Source of the DNA: JAWKMZ01 sp041391965
GTDB taxonomy: Bacteria > Bacteroidota > Bacteroidia > Flavobacteriales > Flavobacteriaceae
Assembly (NCBI GenBank): GCA_041391965.1
Contig: JAWKMZ010000004.1
Location: 300,092-364,091 of the forward strand
Length of the DNA: 64,000 nucleotides
Direction of reading: 5' to 3'
Positions 41,812 through 50,142 of this stretch are shown here, piece after piece (the stretch's first letter is position 1; each line of letters opens with the position of its first letter). The translations under genes were made by a program, and so were the position numbers. The notes beneath the pieces are model-generated. The model was not told the origin of the DNA. It worked only from the letters and a program-made list of their open reading frames with translations, and did not search any database.

Positions 41812-44076
41812 ATGAAAAAAATTACCTTGAGCTTATTAGTATTGTGCTGCTTTGCTTTTTCTTGGCAAAGTAAGGCACAGTCTGTGGCAACTCAAACATT
41901 TGCTGCTAATGGTACTGATTCTTCTAATTTCCAATTATCAATTAATGATTCGGATATTACCGTCAATGAAGGACAACCTATTCAATCGGTTACTATTTCA
42001 AATTATGAGTCACATTATTATTCTACCGCAGGAACACAACCTTGTTTGGAGGCTTATGATTGGTTCTATTTTGATTTAGACGTGAGTGGAGGTACTTCTG
42101 ATGGTTTAGCTGTTACTAACGGTTGTGAAGCTGATTATATTGGATTAGATGTATCTGGGTTTACCAATTTAACATTCACTTCTGTAGATGCTGATGCGTA
42201 TTCAGATACGGTTTATTTATTTGTAACTTTAGAAGTCACCTATCAAACCCCTTCTTGCCCAACTCCAACTGCTTTAACGGCCACTAATATAACAACAGGG
42301 TCTGCAGATTTGGGTTGGACTCAAACAGGCGGAAATACTAATTGGGATATAGAATGGGGAGCTGCTGGCTTTACACCAACAGGAACTCCTACTATAGATG
42401 ATACTTCAAATAACCCTCAAAATTTGCCTGGGCTTTCAGCTGGAACGGCCTATGATTTTTATGTACGTGCAGACTGTGGTATGGACAATACTTCAGATAC
42501 CAGTACTTGGGCAGGTCCTTTTTCTTTTACCACCCTTTATAATCCACCAGCTAATGATGAGTGTGCCAATGCTGTTAGTTTAACAGTAAACCCTGATTTT
42601 GCATGTGGTACAGTAACAGCAGGAACCGTTGCAGGCGCAACAGATTCAGGCGCTGATGATGCCACTTGTTATGGAACACCAAATAATGATGTGTGGTATA
42701 GTTTTATGGCAACAGCAACATCACACAAAGTGTCTTTAACAAATTTAGTAGGTAGTACCACAGATATGTATATGACGTTTTATGATGCAACAGGTGGCTG
42801 CGGGGCTTTAGGCGCTTCAATAGCTTGTAGTGATCCAGAAACAAAAACCTTAACAGGGTTAACTGTTGGGACTACTTATTATGTACAAGTTTATTCGTAT
42901 GGTAATACTTTAGCAAATACCACTTTTGACATCTGTGTTGGAACACCACCACCACCACCAGCCAATGATGAGTGTGCAGATGCTGTTAGTTTAACAGTAA
43001 ACCCTGATTATAATTGTGGAACGGTTACTTCAGGGACTGTTGCAAGTGCAACAGATTCTGGTGCTAATGATGCCACTTGTTATGGAACACCAAATAATGA
43101 TGTGTGGTATAGTTTTATGGCAACAGCAACAGCACATAGAGTATCTTTAACAAATTTAGTAGGTAGTACCACAGATATGTATATGACGTTTTATGATGCA
43201 ACAGGTGGTTGTGGGGCTTTAGGCACATCAATAGCTTGTAGCGATCCAGAAACAGCTAATTTAACAGGGTTAACTGTTGGGACTACTTATTATGTACAAG
43301 TTTATTCGTATGGCAGTGGCACTGCAGATACTACTTTCGATATTTGTGTTGGAACACCACCACCACCACCACCAGCACCAGCCAATGATGATTGTGCAAC
43401 TGCTCAAAGTTTAGTTGAGGAAACCAGTATAGCAACAGCTGCTGCTGCAACTCCAATCGCAGGAACTATTGAAGGAGCCACTGATTCTGGACTTCCAGCT
43501 GAGCAATGTGGAACTTACACTGGAAATGCAAACGATGATGTGTGGTATTCATTTGAAGCATTGACTCCTAATGTCAACATTACTTTTGAAATTAATGGTG
43601 CCAATGTTTTTGATGGTGTAGCACAATTATACTCAGGAACTTGTGGTTCATTAACTAAAATTGACTGTGCTGATAATTCAATTACCACAGCACCTGTAGT
43701 AGAAGAGATACAAGCAACTGGTTTAACGGTTGGTGAGGTGTATTATGTACGTATTTATCAATATAGTGGCACTTCTGATACATTTGGTAAATCATTTGAT
43801 GTTAAATTATGGTCTCCAGATGCACTTAGTGCAGATGAATTTGAATTAAATCAATTTTCTTATTTCCCTAACCCTGTCAATAACAAGTTGTCTTTAAGAG
43901 CTCAACAAAATATTCAAAATGTAGCTGTTTACAATATGTTGGGTCAAGAAGTATTAAGAGTAGCTCCTAATACAGTTGATGCTGATGTAGACATGGCAAC
44001 ATTACAAACAGGAGCGTATTTTGTAAAAGTAACTATCAATGATAGAACTAAAACAGTGCGCGTGATTAAAAATTAA
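41812..44076 (+). CDS. T9SS-exported protein with fibronectin type III and PPC-like repeats
   Basis: A 754-residue secreted protein. Residues 1-23 are a signal peptide (ending WQSKAQ). Residues about 24-140 are a beta-rich head domain; about 150-240 a fibronectin type III domain (TALTATNITTGSADLGW ... LSAGTAYDFYVRADCG). Then three PPC-like domains follow, each starting with ANDECA/ANDDCA, two of which (starting at nucleotides 42550 and 42961) are nearly identical at about 135-140 residues, with linkers of proline runs (TPPPPP). The C-terminal 75 residues are a T9SS sorting domain (YFPNPVNNKLSLR ... GAYFVKVTINDRTKTVRV). It is the second of four tandem T9SS cargo genes. Confidence 0.86.
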   Translation: MKKITLSLLVLCCFAFSWQSKAQSVATQTFAANGTDSSNFQLSINDSDITVNEGQPIQSVTISNYESHYYSTAGTQPCLEAYDWFYFDLDVSGGTSDGLAVTNGCEADYIGLDVSGFTNLTFTSVDADAYSDTVYLFVTLEVTYQTPSCPTPTALTATNITTGSADLGWTQTGGNTNWDIEWGAAGFTPTGTPTIDDTSNNPQNLPGLSAGTAYDFYVRADCGMDNTSDTSTWAGPFSFTTLYNPPANDECANAVSLTVNPDFACGTVTAGTVAGATDSGADDATCYGTPNNDVWYSFMATATSHKVSLTNLVGSTTDMYMTFYDATGGCGALGASIACSDPETKTLTGLTVGTTYYVQVYSYGNTLANTTFDICVGTPPPPPANDECADAVSLTVNPDYNCGTVTSGTVASATDSGANDATCYGTPNNDVWYSFMATATAHRVSLTNLVGSTTDMYMTFYDATGGCGALGTSIACSDPETANLTGLTVGTTYYVQVYSYGSGTADTTFDICVGTPPPPPPAPANDDCATAQSLVEETSIATAAAATPIAGTIEGATDSGLPAEQCGTYTGNANDDVWYSFEALTPNVNITFEINGANVFDGVAQLYSGTCGSLTKIDCADNSITTAPVVEEIQATGLTVGEVYYVRIYQYSGTSDTFGKSFDVKLWSPDALSADEFELNQFSYFPNPVNNKLSLRAQQNIQNVAVYNMLGQEVLRVAPNTVDADVDMATLQTGAYFVKVTINDRTKTVRVIKN
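42550..43380 (+). repeat. Tandem near-identical PPC-like modules
   Basis: Two units of 411 and 420 bp beginning GCTAATGATG (42550) and GCCAATGATG (42961); a third, diverged copy starts at 43381. Differences are few between the first two, indicating recent duplication. Confidence 0.85.
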
Positions 44077-44097
44077 GTCATAATTATATAAATTATC

Positions 44098-44130
44098 AAA
44101 AGGACTTTGTTATCTTAACAAAGTCCTTTT
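44098..44130 (+). terminator. Intrinsic terminator after the 41812 gene
   Basis: Stem GGACTTTGTTA / TAACAAAGTCC with a 3-nt loop, flanked by A and T runs. Confidence 0.88.
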
Positions 44131-44155
44131 ATTTTAAAATTAAATCAGCAATAGT

Positions 44156-45880
44156 GTGTGTTTAAAACGTTTTTTTATTGTAATAGCGTTGAGTAGTATT
44201 ACTATAGAGGGTGTTGCTCAGGCTTATTTTGAAGATATAGCTTTTAGTTTGGGTGTTGGTATTTCTTGTGGTGATTCGCCCATTGGTAATGGCATCACTT
44301 TTTTTGATTATAATAACGATGGTTGGGATGACTTAACAGTGCCTTCGCAATCTGGAACTCCACTTCGCTTTTTTAAAAATATTAATGGAACTTTTCAAGA
44401 AGAGGTTTTGATAACTCCAGCTATAACCTACCAAACCAAACAGGTAAATTGGGTCGATTTTGATAATGATGGTGATAACGATTTGTATGTTACCAGCAAT
44501 GTCTCTGGAAACAAATTGTACCAAAATGATGGCAATTTTAATTTTACTGATATTACAATAGCTTCTGGCTTACCAACCGCTAATATTTTTACCTATGGTG
44601 CTTCTTGGGGCGATTATAACAACGATGGTTATTTAGATGTATTTTTGAGTAATAGAGACGTTAATAATGTAGTTCCTAACTATTTGTATCGCAATAATGG
44701 TGATGGTACCTTTGTAAATGTTAGTAATTTAGTAGGGCTTTTGGAAACCAGTAATTTATCCTTTTGCTCTGCTTTTTTTGATTTTAATAATGATGGTTGG
44801 CAAGATATTTATGTCTCAAATGATAGAGTTGATAATCCAAATGTTCTCTATAAAAATAATGGTGATGGTACGTTTTCAGATGTAAGCCAGTCTTCAGGAA
44901 CTAATTTAGCTATTGATGCCATGACGGTTACTATTGGTGATTATAACCATGATGGTTGGTTTGATATTTATGTTAGTAATACACCAAGTGGCAATGTGTT
45001 TTTAATGAATAATGGCAATGAAACCTTTACCAACATTGCAGCATCTAATGGCACCACATTTAATAGTATTGCTTGGGGAGCTGTTTTTTTAGATGCCGAA
45101 AATGATATGGATTTAGATTTGTATGTAAGTGGTCAACTAACAGGTTCAAACCCAAATTTACGTTCAGCAGCATTTTATGAAAACAATGGCAATGGCATTT
45201 ATACTATTCCAACAAATTGTGGATTTATAAATGACACCAGAGAAAGCTATTCTAATGCAATAGGCGATGTTGATAATGATGGTTTATCGGATATTGCTGT
45301 CAGTAATGCCAATCACGAAAATATTTTTATTTGGAAAAACCAAACAGTTACTACCAATAATTATTTAAAAATAAAATTGCATGGCACCACCAGTAATAAA
45401 AATGGTATTGGTTCCGTCATTGAAGTATCAACCAATGGAATCAAACAATATAATTATACACTTTGTGGCGAAGGGTATTTAGCACAAAATTCAGCAACCG
45501 AAATATTTGGATTAGGTACCAACACAAGTGCTGATTATGTAAAAGTGACATGGTTAAGTGGCATTGAAGATACTTTTTATAATGTGGAGGCTAATCAAAC
45601 ATTAAACATTTCTGAAGGCTCAGGAGAACTTAGTATTGTTAAACACAATTTTGATTCATTTTTATATTATCCAAATCCTGTGACTAACACATTATCATTA
45701 AAGGCACAACATCCCATTCAAAACATAGTTATTTACAATATATTAGGACAACCTATCTTAAACATAACACCTAATAATAGCAACGTAAATATACCTATGT
45801 CAACTTTTCAAGATGGTATTTATATAGCAGAACTAACCATAAATGGTGTTTCAAAGAATATTCGTGTCATAAAAAAATAG
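44156..45880 (+). CDS. T9SS-exported FG-GAP/VCBS repeat protein with ASPIC/UnbV domain
   Basis: A 574-residue exported protein. The start is uncertain: the frame begins with GTG at 44156 and no ATG gives a good signal peptide; residues 4-21 (RFFIVIALSSITIEGVAQ) look like one. The body holds seven beta-propeller repeats with Ca-binding loops: FDYNNDGWDD, FDNDGDNDLYV, DYNNDGYLDVF, FDFNNDGWQDIY, DYNHDGWFDIYV, DAENDMDLDLYV and DVDNDGLSDIAV, i.e. FG-GAP/VCBS. Residues about 400-490 are an ASPIC/UnbV-type domain (GTTSNKNGIGSVIEV). The last 75 residues are a T9SS sorting domain (YYPNPVTNTLSLK). Third of four tandem cargo genes, 80 bp after the second. Confidence 0.85.
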   Translation: MCLKRFFIVIALSSITIEGVAQAYFEDIAFSLGVGISCGDSPIGNGITFFDYNNDGWDDLTVPSQSGTPLRFFKNINGTFQEEVLITPAITYQTKQVNWVDFDNDGDNDLYVTSNVSGNKLYQNDGNFNFTDITIASGLPTANIFTYGASWGDYNNDGYLDVFLSNRDVNNVVPNYLYRNNGDGTFVNVSNLVGLLETSNLSFCSAFFDFNNDGWQDIYVSNDRVDNPNVLYKNNGDGTFSDVSQSSGTNLAIDAMTVTIGDYNHDGWFDIYVSNTPSGNVFLMNNGNETFTNIAASNGTTFNSIAWGAVFLDAENDMDLDLYVSGQLTGSNPNLRSAAFYENNGNGIYTIPTNCGFINDTRESYSNAIGDVDNDGLSDIAVSNANHENIFIWKNQTVTTNNYLKIKLHGTTSNKNGIGSVIEVSTNGIKQYNYTLCGEGYLAQNSATEIFGLGTNTSADYVKVTWLSGIEDTFYNVEANQTLNISEGSGELSIVKHNFDSFLYYPNPVTNTLSLKAQHPIQNIVIYNILGQPILNITPNNSNVNIPMSTFQDGIYIAELTINGVSKNIRVIKK

Positions 45881-45901
45881 AAACTCATACCATAAGTGTC
45901 T

Positions 45902-45932
45902 TTAACGAATTTCTACGTTTTTTAACGATTAA
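45902..45932 (+). promoter_or_regulatory. TTAACGA motif pair upstream of the 46016 gene
   Basis: TTAACGA begins at 45902 and TTAACGATTAA at 45922, exactly 20 nt apart (two helical turns). No TAnnTTTG box is visible here. Confidence 0.4.
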
Positions 45933-46015
45933 ACCCTTAAATTCCATATATTTAAAGTCAGAAAAACTAAATTTAACCAATAAAAAAAGAAAATAACCTT
46001 TAAAATACGATACCT

Positions 46016-47434
46016 ATGAAAAAAATTACCTTATTATTTAGTGCAATACTTGCATTGTTTACCATTAGTAGTTTTGCACAAGATTCATGTGCAACTGCAG
46101 TAGTTGCCACAGATGGTGTTACTATTTCTACAGCCATAAATGATAATTCACCAGGTGCTAATGATGATGATTCAGCTTGGTATGCTTATACAGCTGGAGC
46201 TGATGGAACTATTACTGTTAGTGCCTGTGGAGGAGGAGGTGACACCTATTTGAATATTTACAATTCATGCGGAGGCCCTATTGAAGATACAAATGATGAC
46301 TTTTGTGACCTCGGAAATGGAGACGCATATGCGTCTCAAATATCAGATTACCCTGTTTTTTCTGGTCTAACTTATTATATTGAATGGAGAGACTATTGGG
46401 AATTGACCCCTTTTGATTGGACCATAACCTTTACGCCTGCGCCTTCATGTGACGAAATCACTACACTATATGCTACTTCATTAACTAATACTAATATTGA
46501 TTTTTATTGGGATGCTCCAGCGTTTGGGACTCCTGCAGGTTATAATGTAGAAATTGTACCTGGTGGTAATGCGCAAGGAGTTGGTGTAGTAGCTAGTGGG
46601 TATGTGGCATCACCTACCAATGCCTTTTCAGCTGGTAATACACTTACCGCAGGCACAGATTATTCAATATATATTCAAACAGATTGTGATACTGATGGAA
46701 CCAGTGCCTATACGGGACCTATAAATTTTACAACTCTTGCAAATACTCCTCCAGCAAATGATACTTGTAGCGGAGCTGTGTCATTGACTCAAGAAACCAA
46801 CATAGCATCTGCTGCCAGTGCTACTCCAATTGCAGGAACTATACTCGATGCAGGCTTTACAACCATTTCAGCTGAGGATTGTTCAGGATTTACTGGTAAT
46901 GCTAATGATGATGTTTGGTTTTCATTTACAGCACTTACAGCTGATGTGAATATTACTGCAGATACTGAATTTGATAGTGTTTTGACATTATATTCAGGTG
47001 CAGATTGTAATTCATTAGTATATGTGGCTTGTTCAGATGCAAATGCCACAACACCTTATAATGAACAAATATCAGCTTCTGGGTTAACAATTGGAGCAAC
47101 TTATTACTTTAGAGTTTACTATTACACCACTAATGCACCTAACCCAAATTTTACTGTAAAATTATGGACATCTTCTACTTTAGGTATAGATGATGTAGTT
47201 GCAAATAACAACTTTACCTATTATCCAAACCCTGTAAAACAGACATTAAACTTAAAAGCACAAAGCAACATTCAAAATGTAGCTATTTATAACATGTTAG
47301 GGCAAGAAGTGCTTAAAACGGCTCCTAATGCTTTAGACAGTGAAGTGAATATGAGTACGCTAAGTAATGGTGCTTATTTTGTAAAAGTCACTATTAATGA
47401 TACCACTAAAACAGTACGAATTATTAAGCAATAA
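46016..47434 (+). CDS. T9SS-exported protein with PPC-like and fibronectin-type domains
   Basis: A 472-residue exported protein. Residues 1-22 are a signal peptide (ending SSFAQ). Residues about 22-140 are a PPC-like domain beginning DSCATAVVATDGV. Residues about 143-240 are a fibronectin type III-like domain (CDEITTLYATSLTNTNIDFYW). Residues about 245-375 are a second PPC-like domain starting PPANDTCSGAVSLTQETN, close to the last module of the neighbouring 41812 product. The C-terminal 75 residues are a T9SS sorting domain (YYPNPVKQTLNLK ... GAYFVKVTINDTTKTVRII), very similar to that of the 41812 gene. It is the last of four tandem cargo genes; a TTAACGA motif pair (45902, 45922) lies upstream. 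Confidence 0.86.
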   Translation: MKKITLLFSAILALFTISSFAQDSCATAVVATDGVTISTAINDNSPGANDDDSAWYAYTAGADGTITVSACGGGGDTYLNIYNSCGGPIEDTNDDFCDLGNGDAYASQISDYPVFSGLTYYIEWRDYWELTPFDWTITFTPAPSCDEITTLYATSLTNTNIDFYWDAPAFGTPAGYNVEIVPGGNAQGVGVVASGYVASPTNAFSAGNTLTAGTDYSIYIQTDCDTDGTSAYTGPINFTTLANTPPANDTCSGAVSLTQETNIASAASATPIAGTILDAGFTTISAEDCSGFTGNANDDVWFSFTALTADVNITADTEFDSVLTLYSGADCNSLVYVACSDANATTPYNEQISASGLTIGATYYFRVYYYTTNAPNPNFTVKLWTSSTLGIDDVVANNNFTYYPNPVKQTLNLKAQSNIQNVAIYNMLGQEVLKTAPNALDSEVNMSTLSNGAYFVKVTINDTTKTVRIIKQ

Positions 47435-47454
47435 AATTTTTAAAATACAATTTC

Positions 47455-47479
47455 AAAAGCCACCAATTTGGTGGCTTTT
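47455..47479 (+). terminator. Intrinsic terminator after the 46016 gene
   Basis: Stem AAAAGCCACC / GGTGGCTTTT with an AATTT loop; T run follows. Confidence 0.8.
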
Positions 47480-47493
47480 GCATTTTCTTTAAG

Positions 47494-47501
47494 TATCTTT
47501 G
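47494..47501 (+). promoter_or_regulatory. TAnnTTTG promoter box of the glycosyltransferase gene
   Basis: TATCTTTG ends 5 nt before the ATG at 47507, so the transcript should be leaderless. The -33 element is not well placed. Confidence 0.55.
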
Positions 47502-47506
47502 TGTAT

Positions 47507-48520
47507 ATGAATGCACTCTCTTTTTCATTTATCATCCCTGTTTATAATAGACCAGATGAGGTTAATGAACTTTTAAACAGCCTTACAAAGCTTAAAGGGA
47601 CTATTGATTTTGAAGTTCTTATCATTGAAGATGGCTCGTCTGTGTCGTCAAAACCGATGGTAGATATTTATAGTAATACACTAAATGTTTCGTATTATTT
47701 TAAAGAAAATTCTGGACCTGGAGATTCTAGAAACTATGGAATGGAAAGAGCCAAAGGCACTTATTTTATTATTTTAGATTCTGATTGCTTAGTGCCTGAA
47801 AACTATTTAGAAGTGGTTAATCAAAGTTTGCAAGATGATTTTGTAGATTGTTTTGGTGGACCAGATGCGGCACATTCTTCATTTACCAATCTTCAAAAAG
47901 CCATCAATTTTGCTATGACTTCTTTTTTAACTACAGGAGGTATTAGAGGCGGAAAAGACACTAATAAAACCTTTCAGCCGCGAAGTTTTAATATGGGATT
48001 ATCCAAAAAGGCCTTTGAAAGCTCAGGCGGTTTTGGAACCATTCATCCTGGTGAAGACCCAGATTTATCAATTAGATTGGTCAATTTAGGTTTTAAAACA
48101 AAATTGATTAACAAAGCTTATGTATATCATAAACGTCGAATTTCTTGGTCTAAATTCTATACACAGGTTTATAAATTTGGGATGGTAAGACCCATACTGA
48201 ACACATGGCATCCTAACACAATACGTCTCACGTATTGGTTTCCATCACTGTTTAGTATAGGTTTAATTTGTTCTTGCTTGTTGTTAGCGTTTCATGTTAT
48301 TTGGCCACTTTTGATTTACGGAATATATTTTTTGATAGCTTTTGTAATGGCAATTTTTCAAACTAAAAACATATCTGTCGCAATACAAGCTATTTTTGCT
48401 ATTTTAATCCAGTTTTTTGGCTATGGCTATGGGTTTTTAAAATCGACGTTGGCTATAAAAGTGTTTAATAAAAACCCAGAAACCACATTTCCTAATTTAT
48501 TTTTTAAACATGCAAAATAA
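47507..48520 (+). CDS. Glycosyltransferase family 2 protein
   Basis: A 337-residue GT-A glycosyltransferase. The start at 47507 (MNALSFSFIIPVYNRPDEV) follows the -7 box at 47494-47501; an upstream extension to 47468 is not needed. The GT2 motifs are IIPVYNRPDEVNELLNSL, VLIIEDGSS and ILDSDCLVP, the DXD-type metal-binding motif. Two C-terminal membrane helices (about 250-300) anchor it in the inner membrane. Substrate unknown; it could build a surface polysaccharide or glycolipid. It overlaps the YbbR gene by 11 nt and lies upstream of coaE. Confidence 0.9.
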   Translation: MNALSFSFIIPVYNRPDEVNELLNSLTKLKGTIDFEVLIIEDGSSVSSKPMVDIYSNTLNVSYYFKENSGPGDSRNYGMERAKGTYFIILDSDCLVPENYLEVVNQSLQDDFVDCFGGPDAAHSSFTNLQKAINFAMTSFLTTGGIRGGKDTNKTFQPRSFNMGLSKKAFESSGGFGTIHPGEDPDLSIRLVNLGFKTKLINKAYVYHKRRISWSKFYTQVYKFGMVRPILNTWHPNTIRLTYWFPSLFSIGLICSCLLLAFHVIWPLLIYGIYFLIAFVMAIFQTKNISVAIQAIFAILIQFFGYGYGFLKSTLAIKVFNKNPETTFPNLFFKHAK

Positions 48521-49478
48521 ACTGAAATCAAAATTATTAAAAGCTATTAAAAGCAAAAAACTCCATGTTTTTGGGTTGTTTTTTGTATTGGCATTTTTGT
48601 TTTCAATCGTTACAAAACTCTCTAAAACATATACTGACACTTTAATATTTCATTTTACTTACGCTAATGTGCCACAAGATAAAACCATCGTTTTAGATAG
48701 TAGCCAAAAGGTATTAGTAACGGTTAAAACCTATGGATTTAATCTATTGCCTTACTACTTATATAAACATGATATTGCGGTAGATTTTAAATCGGATGTA
48801 AGTATTAAAGGCGAAAATTATGTTTGGACCTCAAAACAAGGCATTCAAAAAATAAGTAAAGAAATTGGCAACTCTGTTGAAATCATGTCTATCAAACCAG
48901 ATACATTGCTATTTCCATTTCATGCCTTAGCAGCAAAAAAAGTAGCTGTTAAAATTAACCATAAAATTAAGTTTGTTGCTGGTTATGATTATGTAGATGC
49001 CATACATGTACAGCCAGATTCGGTTAAATTGATTGGATCAGAAGCGTTGCTTTCTAAAATAAGTAGTGTGAGTACAGAACCTTTAGTGCTAAATGAAGTG
49101 AATTCAGATTTTAACAAAACGGTTGCCATTGCTGTAACACCAACTTTAAAAAAAATAAAACTCTCGCAAAATAAAGTAACTGTTTCAGCCAAAGTTCAGA
49201 AATTTACTGAAGGAACTTTTGAAATACCTATTACCATCGTCAATTTGCCAGTTGGGACAACTATCAATTATTTTCCTAAAACCATTCCTGTAACCTATTA
49301 TGTAAGTCTTAATGATTATAAACTCATAAAACCAGCCGATTTTGTTTTAGAATGTGATTTTAACGATATAAAAAACACAGACAAAACCTATTTTACACCC
49401 AAATTAGTAGATCAACCAAAACAGGTAAAAAGTGCGCGTTTAAAACAAAATAAAGTTGAATTTATCTTGATGCAATAA
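48510..49478 (+). CDS. YbbR-like domain protein
   Basis: A 322-residue protein with an N-terminal membrane helix (about residues 17-36, HVFGLFFVLAFLFSIVTKL) and a long extracytoplasmic part made of YbbR-like repeats of beta structure. Segments such as KVLVTVKTYGFNLLPYYLY and DAIHVQPDSVKLIGSEALL match the family as found in flavobacteria. In Firmicutes (CdaR) YbbR proteins regulate c-di-AMP cyclase, but no cdaA is present here. It overlaps the glycosyltransferase gene by 11 nt and coaE starts 1 nt after its stop, so all three are in one transcript. Function in this organism unknown. Confidence 0.85.
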   Translation: MQNKLKSKLLKAIKSKKLHVFGLFFVLAFLFSIVTKLSKTYTDTLIFHFTYANVPQDKTIVLDSSQKVLVTVKTYGFNLLPYYLYKHDIAVDFKSDVSIKGENYVWTSKQGIQKISKEIGNSVEIMSIKPDTLLFPFHALAAKKVAVKINHKIKFVAGYDYVDAIHVQPDSVKLIGSEALLSKISSVSTEPLVLNEVNSDFNKTVAIAVTPTLKKIKLSQNKVTVSAKVQKFTEGTFEIPITIVNLPVGTTINYFPKTIPVTYYVSLNDYKLIKPADFVLECDFNDIKNTDKTYFTPKLVDQPKQVKSARLKQNKVEFILMQ

Positions 49479-49479
49479 A

Positions 49480-50067
49480 ATGAAAATTGTAGGATTAACA
49501 GGCGGAATAGGAAGTGGGAAAACCACAGTTGCCAAAATGTTTCAAGATTTAGGCGTACCTCTATACATTGCTGATGAAAAAGCAAAAGAACTAATGAATA
49601 CGTCTAAAGTTATCAAACGTAAACTTATTGCTTTATTTGGTGACAATGCTTATAAAAATGAAGTCTTGAATAAACCGTTTATCGCTTCAAAAATATTCAA
49701 TAATAAAGAATATTTGCATAAAATGAATGCCATTGTGCATCCAAAAGTGGCTTCAAACTTTAAAAAATGGCTAAAAAAGCAAAATGCGCCTTATATTATT
49801 AAAGAAGCTGCTATTATTTTTGAAAACCAACAACAAAGTAATTATGATATTATTATTACAGTTACAGCTAATTTAGACAATCGGATCTTACGCCTTTTAA
49901 AGCGAGATAAAACTACAAAAGAAAAAATAATGGCGATTGTAAACAATCAGCTTACAGACCAAGAAAAAGTACGTCTTTCTGATTATGAAATAATTAATGA
50001 TACGTTAGATATTACCAAACAGCAAGTTGTTAAAATTCACAAAGAACTATTAAAAGCCAGTTTATGA
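49480..50067 (+). CDS. coaE: Dephospho-CoA kinase
   Basis: A 195-residue kinase that phosphorylates dephospho-CoA to finish coenzyme A synthesis. The P-loop is GLTGGIGSGKTTVAKMF (residues 5-21); other family motifs are LYIADEKAKELM and IVHPKVASNFKKWL. Length is standard. It begins 1 nt after the YbbR stop and completes the rightward group glycosyltransferase-YbbR-coaE; the histidine kinase follows after 75 bp with its own promoter. With coaBC at 33.6 kb, two CoA-pathway genes are in the window. Call is firm. Confidence 0.94.
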   Translation: MKIVGLTGGIGSGKTTVAKMFQDLGVPLYIADEKAKELMNTSKVIKRKLIALFGDNAYKNEVLNKPFIASKIFNNKEYLHKMNAIVHPKVASNFKKWLKKQNAPYIIKEAAIIFENQQQSNYDIIITVTANLDNRILRLLKRDKTTKEKIMAIVNNQLTDQEKVRLSDYEIINDTLDITKQQVVKIHKELLKASL

Positions 50068-50133
50068 ATAACCAAATTTTAACATTTTTGTTAAGGTAAG
50101 GTTAAAGACGATTATTACTAAATGTTAAAATGT

Positions 50134-50141
50134 TAAATTTG
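50134..50141 (+). promoter_or_regulatory. TAnnTTTG promoter box of the histidine kinase gene
   Basis: TAAATTTG ends 1 nt before the ATG at 50143 and 4 nt before the ATG at 50146. A leaderless transcript starting near 50146 is expected, making 50146 the likely real start. Confidence 0.5.
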
Positions 50142-50142
50142 A

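Noticed and set aside
42550..43380. CRISPR-like or other array of repeats
   Set aside because: The repeats are long in-frame protein modules of 411-420 bp without spacers of constant size.
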